A stretch of DNA of 64,000 bases, from positions 3,038,001 to 3,102,000 of the forward strand of contig NC_004369.1 in the NCBI RefSeq assembly GCF_000011305.1, read 5' to 3'. The position numbers and the translations under genes were made by a program. How positions within the stretch are numbered: position 1 is the stretch's first letter; every line of letters starts with the position of its first letter. The notes under the pieces were generated by a model, which ran no database searches, had not been told where the DNA came from, and saw only the letters and a list, made by a program, of their open reading frames with translations. The stretch is from Corynebacterium efficiens YS-314 (GTDB lineage Bacteria; Actinomycetota; Actinomycetes; Mycobacteriales; Mycobacteriaceae). Positions 44,691 through 55,139 of this stretch are shown in pieces.

Positions 44691-47600
44691 TCAGCTTTCT
44701 TCTATCAGTTCGGCGGGGACGGTCTCGGCGGTCAGGGTGTCGGCGTGGAGCACGGTCCACCCCTGCGACTGCAGTTCTTCGGTGGCGGCGGCATCTGCCT
44801 CCGAGTCGAAGAGGAGCACAACCTGCTGGGCGGGCCAGGCGATAACACCCACGGAGTTCGCGTACTCCTCACCGATGACATCGGTGGGGCGGGCGCCGGC
44901 GTCGACCAGCAGGTTGAGTGCGCGTTCCACATCGGACTCGTCCTCGTACTCGGCGAAGATCTCCTGCCACCCGGCTGGAATCTCGGTGCCGACCGCGTCC
45001 TCGGCCACCTGCTTCTCCACCACCGATTCCACAATGGCGCTTGTCTGCACTCCCGTACCTGAGGTCACCGTCAGCTGATCGGGGGAGAGCCACATGAGGT
45101 TGGTCAGGGTGAGGAAGGTGTTCCACGTGTCCCTGGACAGGTCATCGGCGTCCGCGGCGTCGAGGGTGAGGTGGCGGGCCCGGACCTGCCCGACTGACAT
45201 CGACGCGGTGAGCGTGATCCGACCGAAGATCCGGCCGAGGATCAGATCACCCTCGCGGGAGGTTTCATGGGTGATGGCATGCGCGGCCGCCGCATGGGCC
45301 AGTTCCTCCCAGGCCTTCTTCTCCGGCTCCGTCAGATAGGCCAGCAGCAGCTGGACCGGGGAGGTCAGCAGTTCCAGTGTGAGTGGGTCAAGCACCGGAT
45401 TGGCGCTGGCCAGCTGGTTACCCACCTCCGTTGTCCACGCCGGGGCTGTGTCGGCGCGTTGTTCATAGCGGTCAAGATCAGCGCTGGTCAACGACCACGG
45501 GATGATGGAATCAGCAGCCAACCCGGCGCGTTTGCGCACGTCCCCGTGGACGCGGAAGGCCGCCGGGGAGATGTGGTACGCGGCGCCGTCGAGGTAGATC
45601 GCCACCGGACGGTGTGGCCCGTTGATCGGCTCGAGGTACAGATCCGGCGTGGTGTGTGGGAAGACGCGTTGCTCCTCCAGGCGCCAGCGTCGACCCCCGG
45701 GGAGGGTGAATTCCAGGACCGGCCTGCCGGCGACGATCTTGTCGGTGATCTCGGCATTACGGTCCTTGAGTGCCTTGCGGATGAGGATACGGAACCGCAG
45801 CTCCAGCTGGGAGCTTTCCGACGGTTCCGCCCGTTGCGTCTGCACATCCCACCCGGCCTGACGCGGGTCTGCATCGGGTTCGGGGTGGTTCTCATTGAGC
45901 AGCAACGCGGCCAGGGCGCGTTCGGCGGCGGCCCGGGAGGTGGTCTCGATGTCGCGTCCGCGTGCATAGGGCAGGAGGCAGTCGGGGCAGGCCAGACGGT
46001 CATCGTCGGCGCAGGAACAGGCAGAAACCCGTTCCCACGCGCCGAGCAGGAGTGCGCGGACCTGCTCCGGTTCGGTGAACTGCGTGAGGTAACCGGTGCC
46101 ACCGGGGACGGTATCGTGCAACATCAACGCATCGACGGAACCGCCGGTACTGCGGGGGACCTGCACGGTGAGCACGTCGAGGTGGTCCGGATCGCCGCCG
46201 AGGACCTCCTTGAAGCCGAGTTTGATCGCGGCGATGAGGCTGGTGACGGTCAGGCGGTCCGCCTCGGAGGTGAACAGCTCCGGCAGCAGCATGAGCACAC
46301 CCTCGGTGCGCAGGGTACGGCCCAGGGCGAAGGAGACAGTGTCCTCCTCGCGGGCGGTGCGGTGGGTGCACCAGGGGCGGTGATCCCGGCGGTTGTTATC
46401 ACCGATCTCGGAATCGAGGTGGCCACAGTGGCGGCACACGGAGAACAACGGGGACGTCAGTTCACGCCCGGAGATCAGGCGCTTTTCACCGTTGCCCTTG
46501 CCCAGGTTGAGCCAGCGTAGCTCCACCTGGCGCAGGTGCTCCACACCGAAACCCTCGGAGAGGTACCAGCTACGCCCCCGGCCGTGTTCCGGAACGGTGT
46601 AGCTGACCGCGGAGTGGAAGCGTGAGATATACCGGTCATCGCGGGTGTCGGTGATGGTGTGTCTGGTCTTCTCCACCTCGGCGGAGACCTTGCGCAGCTG
46701 CACCACATCGAGCACCTGCCCCTTGTCCGCCCAGGTGGGGGACCCACACTGCGGGCAGGAGATGGACTGCGGTGCATCCGGGATGAGGATCTGTGAGTGG
46801 GAGCAGTCGGGGCACAGGCGCCACTGCTCGATGGCCGCACCCTGGTGGCCGATCTCGACGGAGTCGATGGTGGCGGCAATCCCCTGGGCGTAGAAGGTCG
46901 CGCCGGGTGCCAGCTCGAAGAGGGCGAGGGAGACACCCCGGGAGTATTCGAAGGGGACGGTCTCGAACTCCATGGTCTCGGTGTTCAGGTGGGATACCGC
47001 GACCGACAGTTCGACGGAGTCATCGATGAGCGTGAAGTTGGGCAGCAGTCCGAAGCGCTCCATGGCCGCGACCCAGTGCTGGCCGTTGACGGTCTCGCTG
47101 AGTTGCTGGTTGACGTGGCGCAGCGAGGCCCGCACCCCGCGCTTCTCCTCCGCCAGCTCGGAGTCGCCCTCATCGGAGCGCTTATCCAGCTCATCGCGGC
47201 GGTCGTAGAGCCGCTCGCGCCGGGCGGTGAGTTCAGCCCGCTCGGAGCGCCACAGGTTCCGGGACTGGGCGAGTCGGGCGATGAGTCCACCCGCCTCCTC
47301 GGTGGTGGCCCAACGGCGCAGCTCGGCGGCGGAGTCCTCGGTGATCTGCCCGGTGAGGGTGGTGATGAATTCGGTGAGCAGGTCGTCGATACCCGCCCGG
47401 ACCCGGCGGGTGATCACATCAACCAGGGCGGGTTCACCGGGTACGTCGTTGAACACGCTGACGGCGTCACTCAGGTCGGGGATCTCCATGGCCAGGTCGA
47501 TGGAATCAACGAGGTACGCCGTGAACTGGCGGTTGAGGATCTCTACGGCGGCGAGGAAGGCCACCGGGGGTGACACCGCACCGGAGATCACCGACAGGGG

Positions 47601-50600
47601 TTTGTTCAGTTTGGGCAGGGTGGCCCCCCGCCCTTTCACCAGCGCGAGGATCAGGGAGTTGCCGGTCAGACGACCAGCGCGACCGACCCGCTGGACATAA
47701 CTGGCCACCGAGGTCGGCAGGGAGGCGAGCATGACGGTGGACAGGTCACCGATATCAATACCCATCTCCAGGGTGGGTGTGGCCACCAGGACGTTGGGGG
47801 AGTCGGCGCTCTCATCACCGGAACGGAAGGCGTTCTCCCGCTGCACGCGGGTCGGGGTGTCCAGCAGGCTGGTGTGCTCGCGGGCGACGACGGTACGTGG
47901 CTGTTCGGATGAGTACAGCGTGCGGTAGTAGTTGTCGTCGATGGGTTCGGAGCGCAGGGTGCCGGCGCAGCTGGGGGTGAAGCAGGGGCTGTCGGACAAC
48001 ACCTGGCGCACCTCTGCGGCCACACCGGTGCGGGCCCGGCAGACATCGCACTCGAGCAGTGCGGGATCATCTTCACAGCTGACGCGGATCTGTTCGGGAG
48101 AGAGCGCGAAGATGGTGCCACCGGAGTTGGTGTCCACCGTCATCAACACCTCGCGTTTGGCTAGTTCGCGGAACAGCTGCGCCACGGCCGTCGCTGCATC
48201 GTGGGTGCTCAGACCCAGCTGACGGGCCGTCCACCGTGCGAAGCGGCCCCGGGGACTGCCCAGCGGGGTCACGCCGGAATCGCGCCGGGCATTGCTGAGC
48301 GCCTGGCCCAGGCGGGGAAACTCCGGCGAACCACCCGGGGGGAATCCCGGGATGCCCTGGGCACGGGCCTGCCTGCGGTTGAGCAGGTAGGCGTTGCCGT
48401 CATCCTTGAGATAGGGCTCAAACCAGTGGTGGTAGATGCCGCCACGTTCCCGGGTCATCTCCAGCACACCACGAACCCAGGCCAACCGTCGGCTGGCATC
48501 GCCGGAGTCCAGGCTTGGAGCAGTGACAGCGCCGAGGGCATCATCGGCGGCGGAACGGGCGAGCTCATCACCCACCTCCACCTCAACGGTCAGGGACCCG
48601 GTCAAGGACAGGGACCGCGCCAAGTCGGCGCGCTGGCCGAACTCGAGCGCAAGGTCCAGCCCCAGTCGACGCCGGACGTGACGTCCTGCTTGTCGACGCT
48701 CCCCATCACTGGCATCCTTATCCCAGTAGCCTCTGAACTGCGGATAATCCGTCAGATCAGGTGGCAGCAGTTCATAGCGCGAGCGGGCATTGCCGGCAGC
48801 CAGTTCCATCAACCGGTCCGGCACCCGCGCCAGGGTCATCCCGTCCTCAGTGACAGCGCGCCGGGTGAGGGTACGCAGGGCGAAGGCACGGGACCGTGAC
48901 TGCACAAAACCGGCGCGGTGGGCGGCGTCCTGCACCGAGTCGGTGAACACCAGGGTCTTCTTCTCCGAGGTGTCCAGGTCCGACATGCCAAACAGGTTGG
49001 ACAGCGACACCGACAGCAGGGTGGCGATGGAGGACCCGATGTAGCGGATGGAGTCGGTGGTGCCACAGGAGGGGCAGGTCTGCTCATCAGCCAGGTCATC
49101 GGCATCAAGTCCGTAGTGGGTCAGCACCGGGATCGACGAGCCGGAGGCTGCCTCCGCCTCGGTGGGTTCGCGGACGGACAGCTCGCGGGTGTCGGTGTGC
49201 AACCACAGCACCGCGGAATCCGCATCACCGCCACGGGGACCGGCGACCGGGCGGCCGGCACTCAGAGCGGCGCGCTGCTCGGCGGTGGCGTCGAGAAGCG
49301 GGCGCTGGCGTCCCCTGTTCTCGATGGAGGCGCGGCGGATGACGGAGGGTTCGGTCTCGGGGGTCTCCGTGCCGGGTTCCAGCGCAGTCATCCAACCGGA
49401 GCGTCCGCACGCCCGGCAGAAGCAGGCGGGCAACCACACGACGGCGGACTCGTCGACATCATCGGACTGGCCATCGTCCGACCAGCGGAAGATGGACCCG
49501 GCCTCAGGGCCGACGTCGGTGACGGCGCGGTCGATGCGGGAGAGCTCACGGACCCACAGATGCGTCTCGATGCCGGGCAGGCGCTTGCGGGCCCAGGATG
49601 CCACATCGAGGTTGGCGCGCAGATAGGCCATGGCGGTCAACGCGTGGGTGATCAGCTCGGCGGACCGTTCCTGACCCAGCTGTCGGACCATCGTCTCACC
49701 GAGCACCAGCTCAGGAAGGGTATCTACCTCATCCTGCACCCGCCGGTTCAACGGCACAGGTGTGGCGGCGTGTTCGAGGATGAGCTCCGTCAGCGGGTGT
49801 GCAGCGTAGTTGCGCACCGCCTGGCGGGTGTCGGTGGGGCAGTGCCAAACCCGCTCACAGAAGACGGTGTAGACATGCTCGGCGTGATCGATGCCGGCGG
49901 GGGCGGTGGCGAGATGCTCCAGCAGCTCAGCAACGTCCTCGACATCGGGGATCGTGTGCTGGTCGTCTGACAGGGTCGGTGGGCCGAAGGAAGCGGCGAT
50001 CTCCCGCTGCCAGTGGCCGAGAGCCAGGGTGTGTTCGGTGACGACCGCCTCGGGGGAGAACTCCTCACCGAAGATGGTGCGGGCGAAGTCGCGGATCTCT
50101 GTGGTGTCACGACCGGAACCGAGGGTGGCTGATGTGGCGACCGGGGTGACCTGGCCGAGCGGTCGGGTGGCGTCGGCCGCGTCGAGGAAGCCGGGGGACT
50201 GGTGGCGCTTGAGCATGAGGCCCAGGCGGCGCAGCAGCAGCGCAACATCGGTGCCCTGCGCGCCGTCGTAGCTGTGGAACTCATCGAGAACCAGGTAGGT
50301 CAGCGACTCCGCAGAACGCTCCCAGATCTCGCGGTCCCTGGGCCGCAGCAGCAGCTGGTCAAGCATCTTGTAGTTGGTCAGCAGGATATCCGGCGGGTCC
50401 TGCTGCATCACCTCCTGATTGTTGATCAACGAGGTCGGGGACACCTTGGTCGCCTGGCCCTTGGCCTCACCGGTGTAGATACCCGCGGTGACACCTGACA
50501 GAGCCGATTCCTCATTGAGCAGCGTGACCAGGCGTTCGGCCTGGTCATTGGCCAGCGCATTCATGGGGTAGAGCAGCAGCGCCTTCACACCCGTCTGACC

Positions 50601-50993
50601 ACGGGCACGCATGCGCCGGGCGTGATCGAGGATGGGCATGAGGAACGCCTCGGTCTTGCCCGAACCGGTACCGGTGACCACCAACGTGGGCTCAGGGCGG
50701 CGTGGGCCGTTCTCATTCACCGAACGCAGCCGGCGGAACGCCTGGTCCTGGTGGTGGTAGGGCACGAACCAGTCAGGCAACCACCCGAGCACGTTCTCCC
50801 AGTCCGTGGCCTGCGCATACGGCAGCCGCGAACGGACGTAAGGTCCATGGAACATGCCACCGTCAGCGTCGGTGAGGAAGCGTTCCAGCTCAGTGGAGGT
50901 TTCCGCGTCCGCCAGGGAGAAGCTGGTGGTCAGGTACTCCGTCAGACCTTCGCGGATGTTGCCGGCCGCATGGGCGGGGATGAGGGTGGACAA
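44691..50993 (-). CDS. Giant DEAD/DEAH helicase with DUF1998 and nuclease-like C terminus
   Basis: The 2100-residue protein has SF2 helicase motifs: TGTGSGKTE (about 105), LVLDEFHSYDG (about 234), TPTLEMGIDIG and QRVGRAGR (about 1100). A DUF1998 region near 1500-1680 contains VPGGTGYLTQF and a Cys cluster, CSCADDDRLACPDC. C-terminal to it, TTPDLYLEP followed by VAIYLDGAAYH and RKRAGLAADSIIPWSLT (about 1780-1840) fits a Vsr/PD-(D/E)xK-type nuclease. DrmA plus DrmB of DISARM and DruE of Druantia share the helicase-DUF1998 combination. The start is TTG at 50993, six bases after GGAG; an in-frame stop lies ten codons upstream and no ATG is available. Confidence 0.88.
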   Translation of the reverse strand: MSTLIPAHAAGNIREGLTEYLTTSFSLADAETSTELERFLTDADGGMFHGPYVRSRLPYAQATDWENVLGWLPDWFVPYHHQDQAFRRLRSVNENGPRRPEPTLVVTGTGSGKTEAFLMPILDHARRMRARGQTGVKALLLYPMNALANDQAERLVTLLNEESALSGVTAGIYTGEAKGQATKVSPTSLINNQEVMQQDPPDILLTNYKMLDQLLLRPRDREIWERSAESLTYLVLDEFHSYDGAQGTDVALLLRRLGLMLKRHQSPGFLDAADATRPLGQVTPVATSATLGSGRDTTEIRDFARTIFGEEFSPEAVVTEHTLALGHWQREIAASFGPPTLSDDQHTIPDVEDVAELLEHLATAPAGIDHAEHVYTVFCERVWHCPTDTRQAVRNYAAHPLTELILEHAATPVPLNRRVQDEVDTLPELVLGETMVRQLGQERSAELITHALTAMAYLRANLDVASWARKRLPGIETHLWVRELSRIDRAVTDVGPEAGSIFRWSDDGQSDDVDESAVVWLPACFCRACGRSGWMTALEPGTETPETEPSVIRRASIENRGRQRPLLDATAEQRAALSAGRPVAGPRGGDADSAVLWLHTDTRELSVREPTEAEAASGSSIPVLTHYGLDADDLADEQTCPSCGTTDSIRYIGSSIATLLSVSLSNLFGMSDLDTSEKKTLVFTDSVQDAAHRAGFVQSRSRAFALRTLTRRAVTEDGMTLARVPDRLMELAAGNARSRYELLPPDLTDYPQFRGYWDKDASDGERRQAGRHVRRRLGLDLALEFGQRADLARSLSLTGSLTVEVEVGDELARSAADDALGAVTAPSLDSGDASRRLAWVRGVLEMTRERGGIYHHWFEPYLKDDGNAYLLNRRQARAQGIPGFPPGGSPEFPRLGQALSNARRDSGVTPLGSPRGRFARWTARQLGLSTHDAATAVAQLFRELAKREVLMTVDTNSGGTIFALSPEQIRVSCEDDPALLECDVCRARTGVAAEVRQVLSDSPCFTPSCAGTLRSEPIDDNYYRTLYSSEQPRTVVAREHTSLLDTPTRVQRENAFRSGDESADSPNVLVATPTLEMGIDIGDLSTVMLASLPTSVASYVQRVGRAGRLTGNSLILALVKGRGATLPKLNKPLSVISGAVSPPVAFLAAVEILNRQFTAYLVDSIDLAMEIPDLSDAVSVFNDVPGEPALVDVITRRVRAGIDDLLTEFITTLTGQITEDSAAELRRWATTEEAGGLIARLAQSRNLWRSERAELTARRERLYDRRDELDKRSDEGDSELAEEKRGVRASLRHVNQQLSETVNGQHWVAAMERFGLLPNFTLIDDSVELSVAVSHLNTETMEFETVPFEYSRGVSLALFELAPGATFYAQGIAATIDSVEIGHQGAAIEQWRLCPDCSHSQILIPDAPQSISCPQCGSPTWADKGQVLDVVQLRKVSAEVEKTRHTITDTRDDRYISRFHSAVSYTVPEHGRGRSWYLSEGFGVEHLRQVELRWLNLGKGNGEKRLISGRELTSPLFSVCRHCGHLDSEIGDNNRRDHRPWCTHRTAREEDTVSFALGRTLRTEGVLMLLPELFTSEADRLTVTSLIAAIKLGFKEVLGGDPDHLDVLTVQVPRSTGGSVDALMLHDTVPGGTGYLTQFTEPEQVRALLLGAWERVSACSCADDDRLACPDCLLPYARGRDIETTSRAAAERALAALLLNENHPEPDADPRQAGWDVQTQRAEPSESSQLELRFRILIRKALKDRNAEITDKIVAGRPVLEFTLPGGRRWRLEEQRVFPHTTPDLYLEPINGPHRPVAIYLDGAAYHISPAAFRVHGDVRKRAGLAADSIIPWSLTSADLDRYEQRADTAPAWTTEVGNQLASANPVLDPLTLELLTSPVQLLLAYLTEPEKKAWEELAHAAAAHAITHETSREGDLILGRIFGRITLTASMSVGQVRARHLTLDAADADDLSRDTWNTFLTLTNLMWLSPDQLTVTSGTGVQTSAIVESVVEKQVAEDAVGTEIPAGWQEIFAEYEDESDVERALNLLVDAGARPTDVIGEEYANSVGVIAWPAQQVVLLFDSEADAAATEELQSQGWTVLHADTLTAETVPAELIEES

Positions 50994-51304
50994 CGGCTTC
51001 TCCAGATGGTCATTAGTAAATCAGGGACTGTCTACATCATAGGCAGGGCATGTGCCCCCACCTCGGGATAGCCGACCCTATGTTCTACTCGGAGGTGGCG
51101 ACTACGTTCCACTGGGTAGCATTTTTCCTGCCACAGATGCGCCTTCATTGTTTCCTGGTGGTAAAAAGAAGGGCAGCACAATGTCCCCTGATGTACCGCG
51201 GATCAGTGGACTGAGCATGGTAGGAAGAGTGCGGAAATAATAGACAAACTCGTCTATCTGACCACCTCCCACAAGTTCAATTCTGTGACTTAGATGACAA
51301 TTAG
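50994..51304. other. Junction between the helicase gene and the inverted methylase fragment
   Basis: This 311-bp stretch holds the promoter of the minus-strand helicase gene. I see no supported gene. Base composition drops in GC towards 51240-51304, and the methylase homology begins abruptly at 51305 just after an in-frame TAG. It may be scar sequence from the rearrangement. Confidence 0.5.
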
Positions 51305-53218
51305 TTTGTTGACGGACTGCCCTGGCTCACCACCGCCCGTGAGGTAGCCACCACCCAAGGTTTTTTCCACTGGGACCTCGACTTCGCCGCTGTTTTCGCC
51401 CGAGGCGGCTTCGACCTCCAACTCGGCAACCCACCCTGGGTACGACCCCGCACCGATGTCGACGCACTGCTATCGGAATCCGACCCGTGGTTTTCCCTGG
51501 CACACAAACCAACGCAGGCACAGAAAAACCAACGCCGTGAACAGTCGATCACCGTCAACCCTGCAACTGCCTCAACTCTGACCAATGGTGTCGGGGAAAC
51601 AGTTGCCACGGCAGAATTCATCAGCCATCTCTCCACCTACCCGTACCTGCAGGGACAACAACCGGATCTCTACCGCGGATTCATGGAGACAACGTGGTCC
51701 AGTGCCTCGCCGACCGGTGTGGTTTCCATCATCCACCCCGAATCTCACTTCACTGAGAAAAAGGCCGCCCCGCTACGGCGCCAGGCCTACTTACGGTTAC
51801 GCCGACACTGGCAGTTTATCAACGAACTTCGACTCTTTGATGTCCATAACCTGGTTCAATATGGAGTTCATGTCTATTCGCACCCACAAGATGTCCCGAG
51901 CTTCACCAGCGCGGCATCCCTCTATCACCCGCAAACTGCGACTGACTCATTGGGTCATGACGGTTCCGGACCGCTGCCAGGTTTGAAAGATGACGAGGGT
52001 CAGTGGGATCGCCGCCCGCACCGTGACCGCATCCAGCATGTTGAAGAGTCAGTGCTCAAGACCTGGAAATCAGTCCTCGAAAATGACGATACCCCCTGGT
52101 TGGATACCCGCATGGTGTACACCGTCAACACCGACGCCGCAGCAGTCCTTGAGAAGCTTGCCGCAGCACCCCGGATGAAAGACCTCGACCTGCAGTTCTC
52201 TCGCGGGTGGGATGAGTCGATCGATAAGAAGAAAGGGTATTTCGATGTGGGGTGGGGTCACCCCGACTCCTGGGACGATGTCATCCTGCAGGGACCCCAC
52301 CTGGGTGTCTCCACACCGATGATCAAACAACCCAACCCGACCATGACCAGTAATAAAGACTGGATCGAAATCGATCTGGAAGCCCTACCGGCCGACTTCA
52401 TCCCTGCCACGGCCTATCAACCCAATCACGAGATGCCCTATAACGAAGAATATGCCAAATGGATGGATCTGAACGGCGACTGGATATCAGCGCGCAAATT
52501 CTACCGGGTTGCCTGGCGTCAAATGGCGGCAACCACTGGGTTTAGGACAATGTATCCTGCGTTGATTCCTCCTGGAACAACCCACGTAAATGGTGTGATA
52601 ACTGCCGGCATGGCATCTTCTCTTCAAGACCAGACCTCAATGTTAGCAGCCGGGGCATTTCTTTCTTCTCTGCTCTCCGACTTCGTTATTCGCAGCGCAG
52701 GCACCCACCTATGGCCATCACTTATCGAAAAAACACCCGTGATTATGGATTCGAGACTCACCCGAATCGCAACTATTTCCTACTTGCGTCTCAACTGCCT
52801 TACGTCCGCATATGCGCCCCTATGGAAGGCGATCACCGACGAGGATTGGACGTTTAACACTCCAATCCGCAATGCCAAGAAACGGTTCCATGCCCAGAAC
52901 GAGATCGATGCAGCCGTGGCGCTATCCTTGAACATCTCCGTTGATGAGCTATGCACGATCTACCGGACCCAGTTCCCCGTCATGCGGCGCTACGACCAAG
53001 AGAATTTGTTTGATGCCAACGGCCGAAGGGTCGCCCCGGAGATTATGAAGTTGGAGAAGAAGCTAAGAGAAGGGGAAGAACTTCCAGAGGAAAAGCGCAC
53101 GTGGACGCATCCACAGTCCCAGGTTAGTTACTACTTCGAATACCCGTTTACTCCACTAGACCGTGAGAAAGACTTGCGAGCAGCATACGCTCGTCATGCA
53201 GATGGGATAGAGAAGTAA
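51305..53218 (+). pseudogene. Headless methylase copy: C-terminal 630 codons, inverted
   Basis: A continuous frame from 51305 to TAA at 53218 matches residues about 895-1524 of the full methylase at 53247-57821, but on the opposite strand. It begins FVDGLPWLTTAREVATTQG (full gene: FVNGVTWLTTARDVATTQG), keeps motif IV NPPW, and ends at the same point. It has no motif I and no start codon or ribosome-binding site at the homology boundary; the first ATG is at 51683. Some blocks are almost identical, for example the ~115 residues from WDRRPHRDRIQHV to QPNPTM, while the region aligned to full-gene residues ~1290-1410 is strongly diverged. It is open throughout, which argues for use as a silent cassette rather than decay. 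Confidence 0.85.
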
Positions 53219-55139
53219 GAAAATTATGCTGACGGGGTGGATTTTCCTAGGTGGCTGAAAACTCCGCGTACGCTCGTCGAAGGTCTGCTTCGCGATTTAA
53301 GGTCGAGAAGGGATATTCAAAGGTGTAACTGACGCCAGATTGTGGATGTTCCCACGTGCGTTCAATTGTGGTTAATGATTCTTCTTTCCCTGCGTTCAGA
53401 TGATTTTTAAGAACTTCCTTAGAGATTTTTCTCCCCAGAGAATCAAAACGATTTTCCTGGTCGTAACGCCGCATGACCGGGAACTGGGTCCGGTAGATCA
53501 TGCATAATTCGTCGGCCGTAATCCCAAGTGACAGCGCGACAAGTGCATCGATCTCGTTCTGAGCATGGAAGCGCTCTTTTGCATTGTGTATTGGGATCTT
53601 AACGGTCCATTCCTCGCCTTCAATGTCTCGCCAGAGGGTTGCATACGCAGAAGTAAGGCAATTCAAGCTGAGGTAACGGTCGATTGCTAAATCCATGTAT
53701 TTACTCGTTATAGCAATAGGAAGAAGCGCGAATTTTGCACCGTGAATGTTCTGAACTCCCATCGCCCGAATAAGGAAGTCAGAAAGAAAAGAGGAAGCTG
53801 TAGCCCCAACAGCAATAGTTTTCCAAATGTCCGTGCTCGCACCACTAATAATTCCATCGACATGAGTAGCACCTGGGGGAATAATGGTTGGGTATAAGGT
53901 TCGGAACCCCGTGGTCGCTGCCATTTTTCGCCAAGCAATGCGGTATACGCTGGCGGAGGAAACGTTTTGATCGCCGATCTTCCATTTGGCATATTCTTCG
54001 TTATAGGCCATCTCATAGTTTGGTTGATAGGCCGTGGCGGGGATGAAATCTGCGGGTAGTGCCTCCAGGTCGATTTCGGTCCAGTCTTGGTTATGTTTCA
54101 TTGTCGGATTGGGTTGTTTGATCATCGGTGTGGAGACACCCAGGTGGGGTCCCTGCAGAATGACATCGTCCCAAGAATCAGGGTGGCCCCACCCCACATC
54201 GAAATACCCCTTCTTCTTATCTGTGGTCTCATTCCATCCGCTGGAAAACTGCAGATCGAGGTCTTTCATCCGAGGTGCTGCGGCAAGCTTCTCAAGTACT
54301 GCTGCGGCTTCAGTGTTGACGGTGTAGACCATGCGGGTGTCTAACCACGGGATGTCGTCGTCTTCGAGCACTGATTTCCATGTCTTGAGCACTGACTCGT
54401 CAACATGCTGGATGCGGTCACGATGCGGACGTCGATCCCAGTTATAGTCTTCGTCTTTGATGCCGGGGAGAGGCCCATCTCCGTTGTGATGAACGGATTG
54501 TGCGGCAGTTTCTGGGTGGTACATCTTAGTCGCGTTGTGGAACTGCGGGCTGTCCTGCTTAGAGGAATACAGATGCACGCCATAAACCACGTGGTCATCG
54601 ATGTCGAAGAGCATCAATGCGTTGATGAACTGCCAGTGGCGGCGCAACCGCAGGTAGACCTCGCGTCGCAGCGGTGCCGCCTTCTTCTCGGTGAAGTGGG
54701 ATTCGGGGTGGATGAGTGAGACAACACCAGTGGAGGAGGCATTGGACCACGTTGTCTCCATGAATCCACGGTAGAGATCTGGACGTTGGTCTTTAAGGTG
54801 TGGATAGTCGGGAACGGAACCGAGAACCGCTGCTGTCGCGACCGTTTCACCTGTTCCCCGCAGTAACAACGAAACACTTCCTGGGTTTTTCATAACCTCG
54901 GTGGTGCGCAGCTTCTTATCCGCTTGAGTGGGCTTGCTAGCAAGACAAAACCACGGATCCACTTCAGCAAGGAGATCGTCTACCTTGACATCGGGTCGTA
55001 CCCAGGGTGGGTTGCCGACCTGGAGGTCGAAGCCGCCTCGGGCGAAAACAGCGGCGAAGTCGAGGTCCCAGTGGAAATAACCTTGGGTGGTGGCTACGTC
55101 GCGGGCGGTGGTGAGCCAGGTCACGCCGTTAACAAACTT
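51305..55139. repeat. 1.9-kb imperfect inverted repeat with 31-bp centre
   Basis: The left arm (51305-53215, + strand methylase fragment) and right arm (53247-55139, end of the full methylase on the - strand) are inverted copies facing tail to tail. They contain at least one 50-bp block of perfect identity (52286-52335 and 54109-54158) and other long near-identical runs, separated by divergent stretches. Confidence 0.88.
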
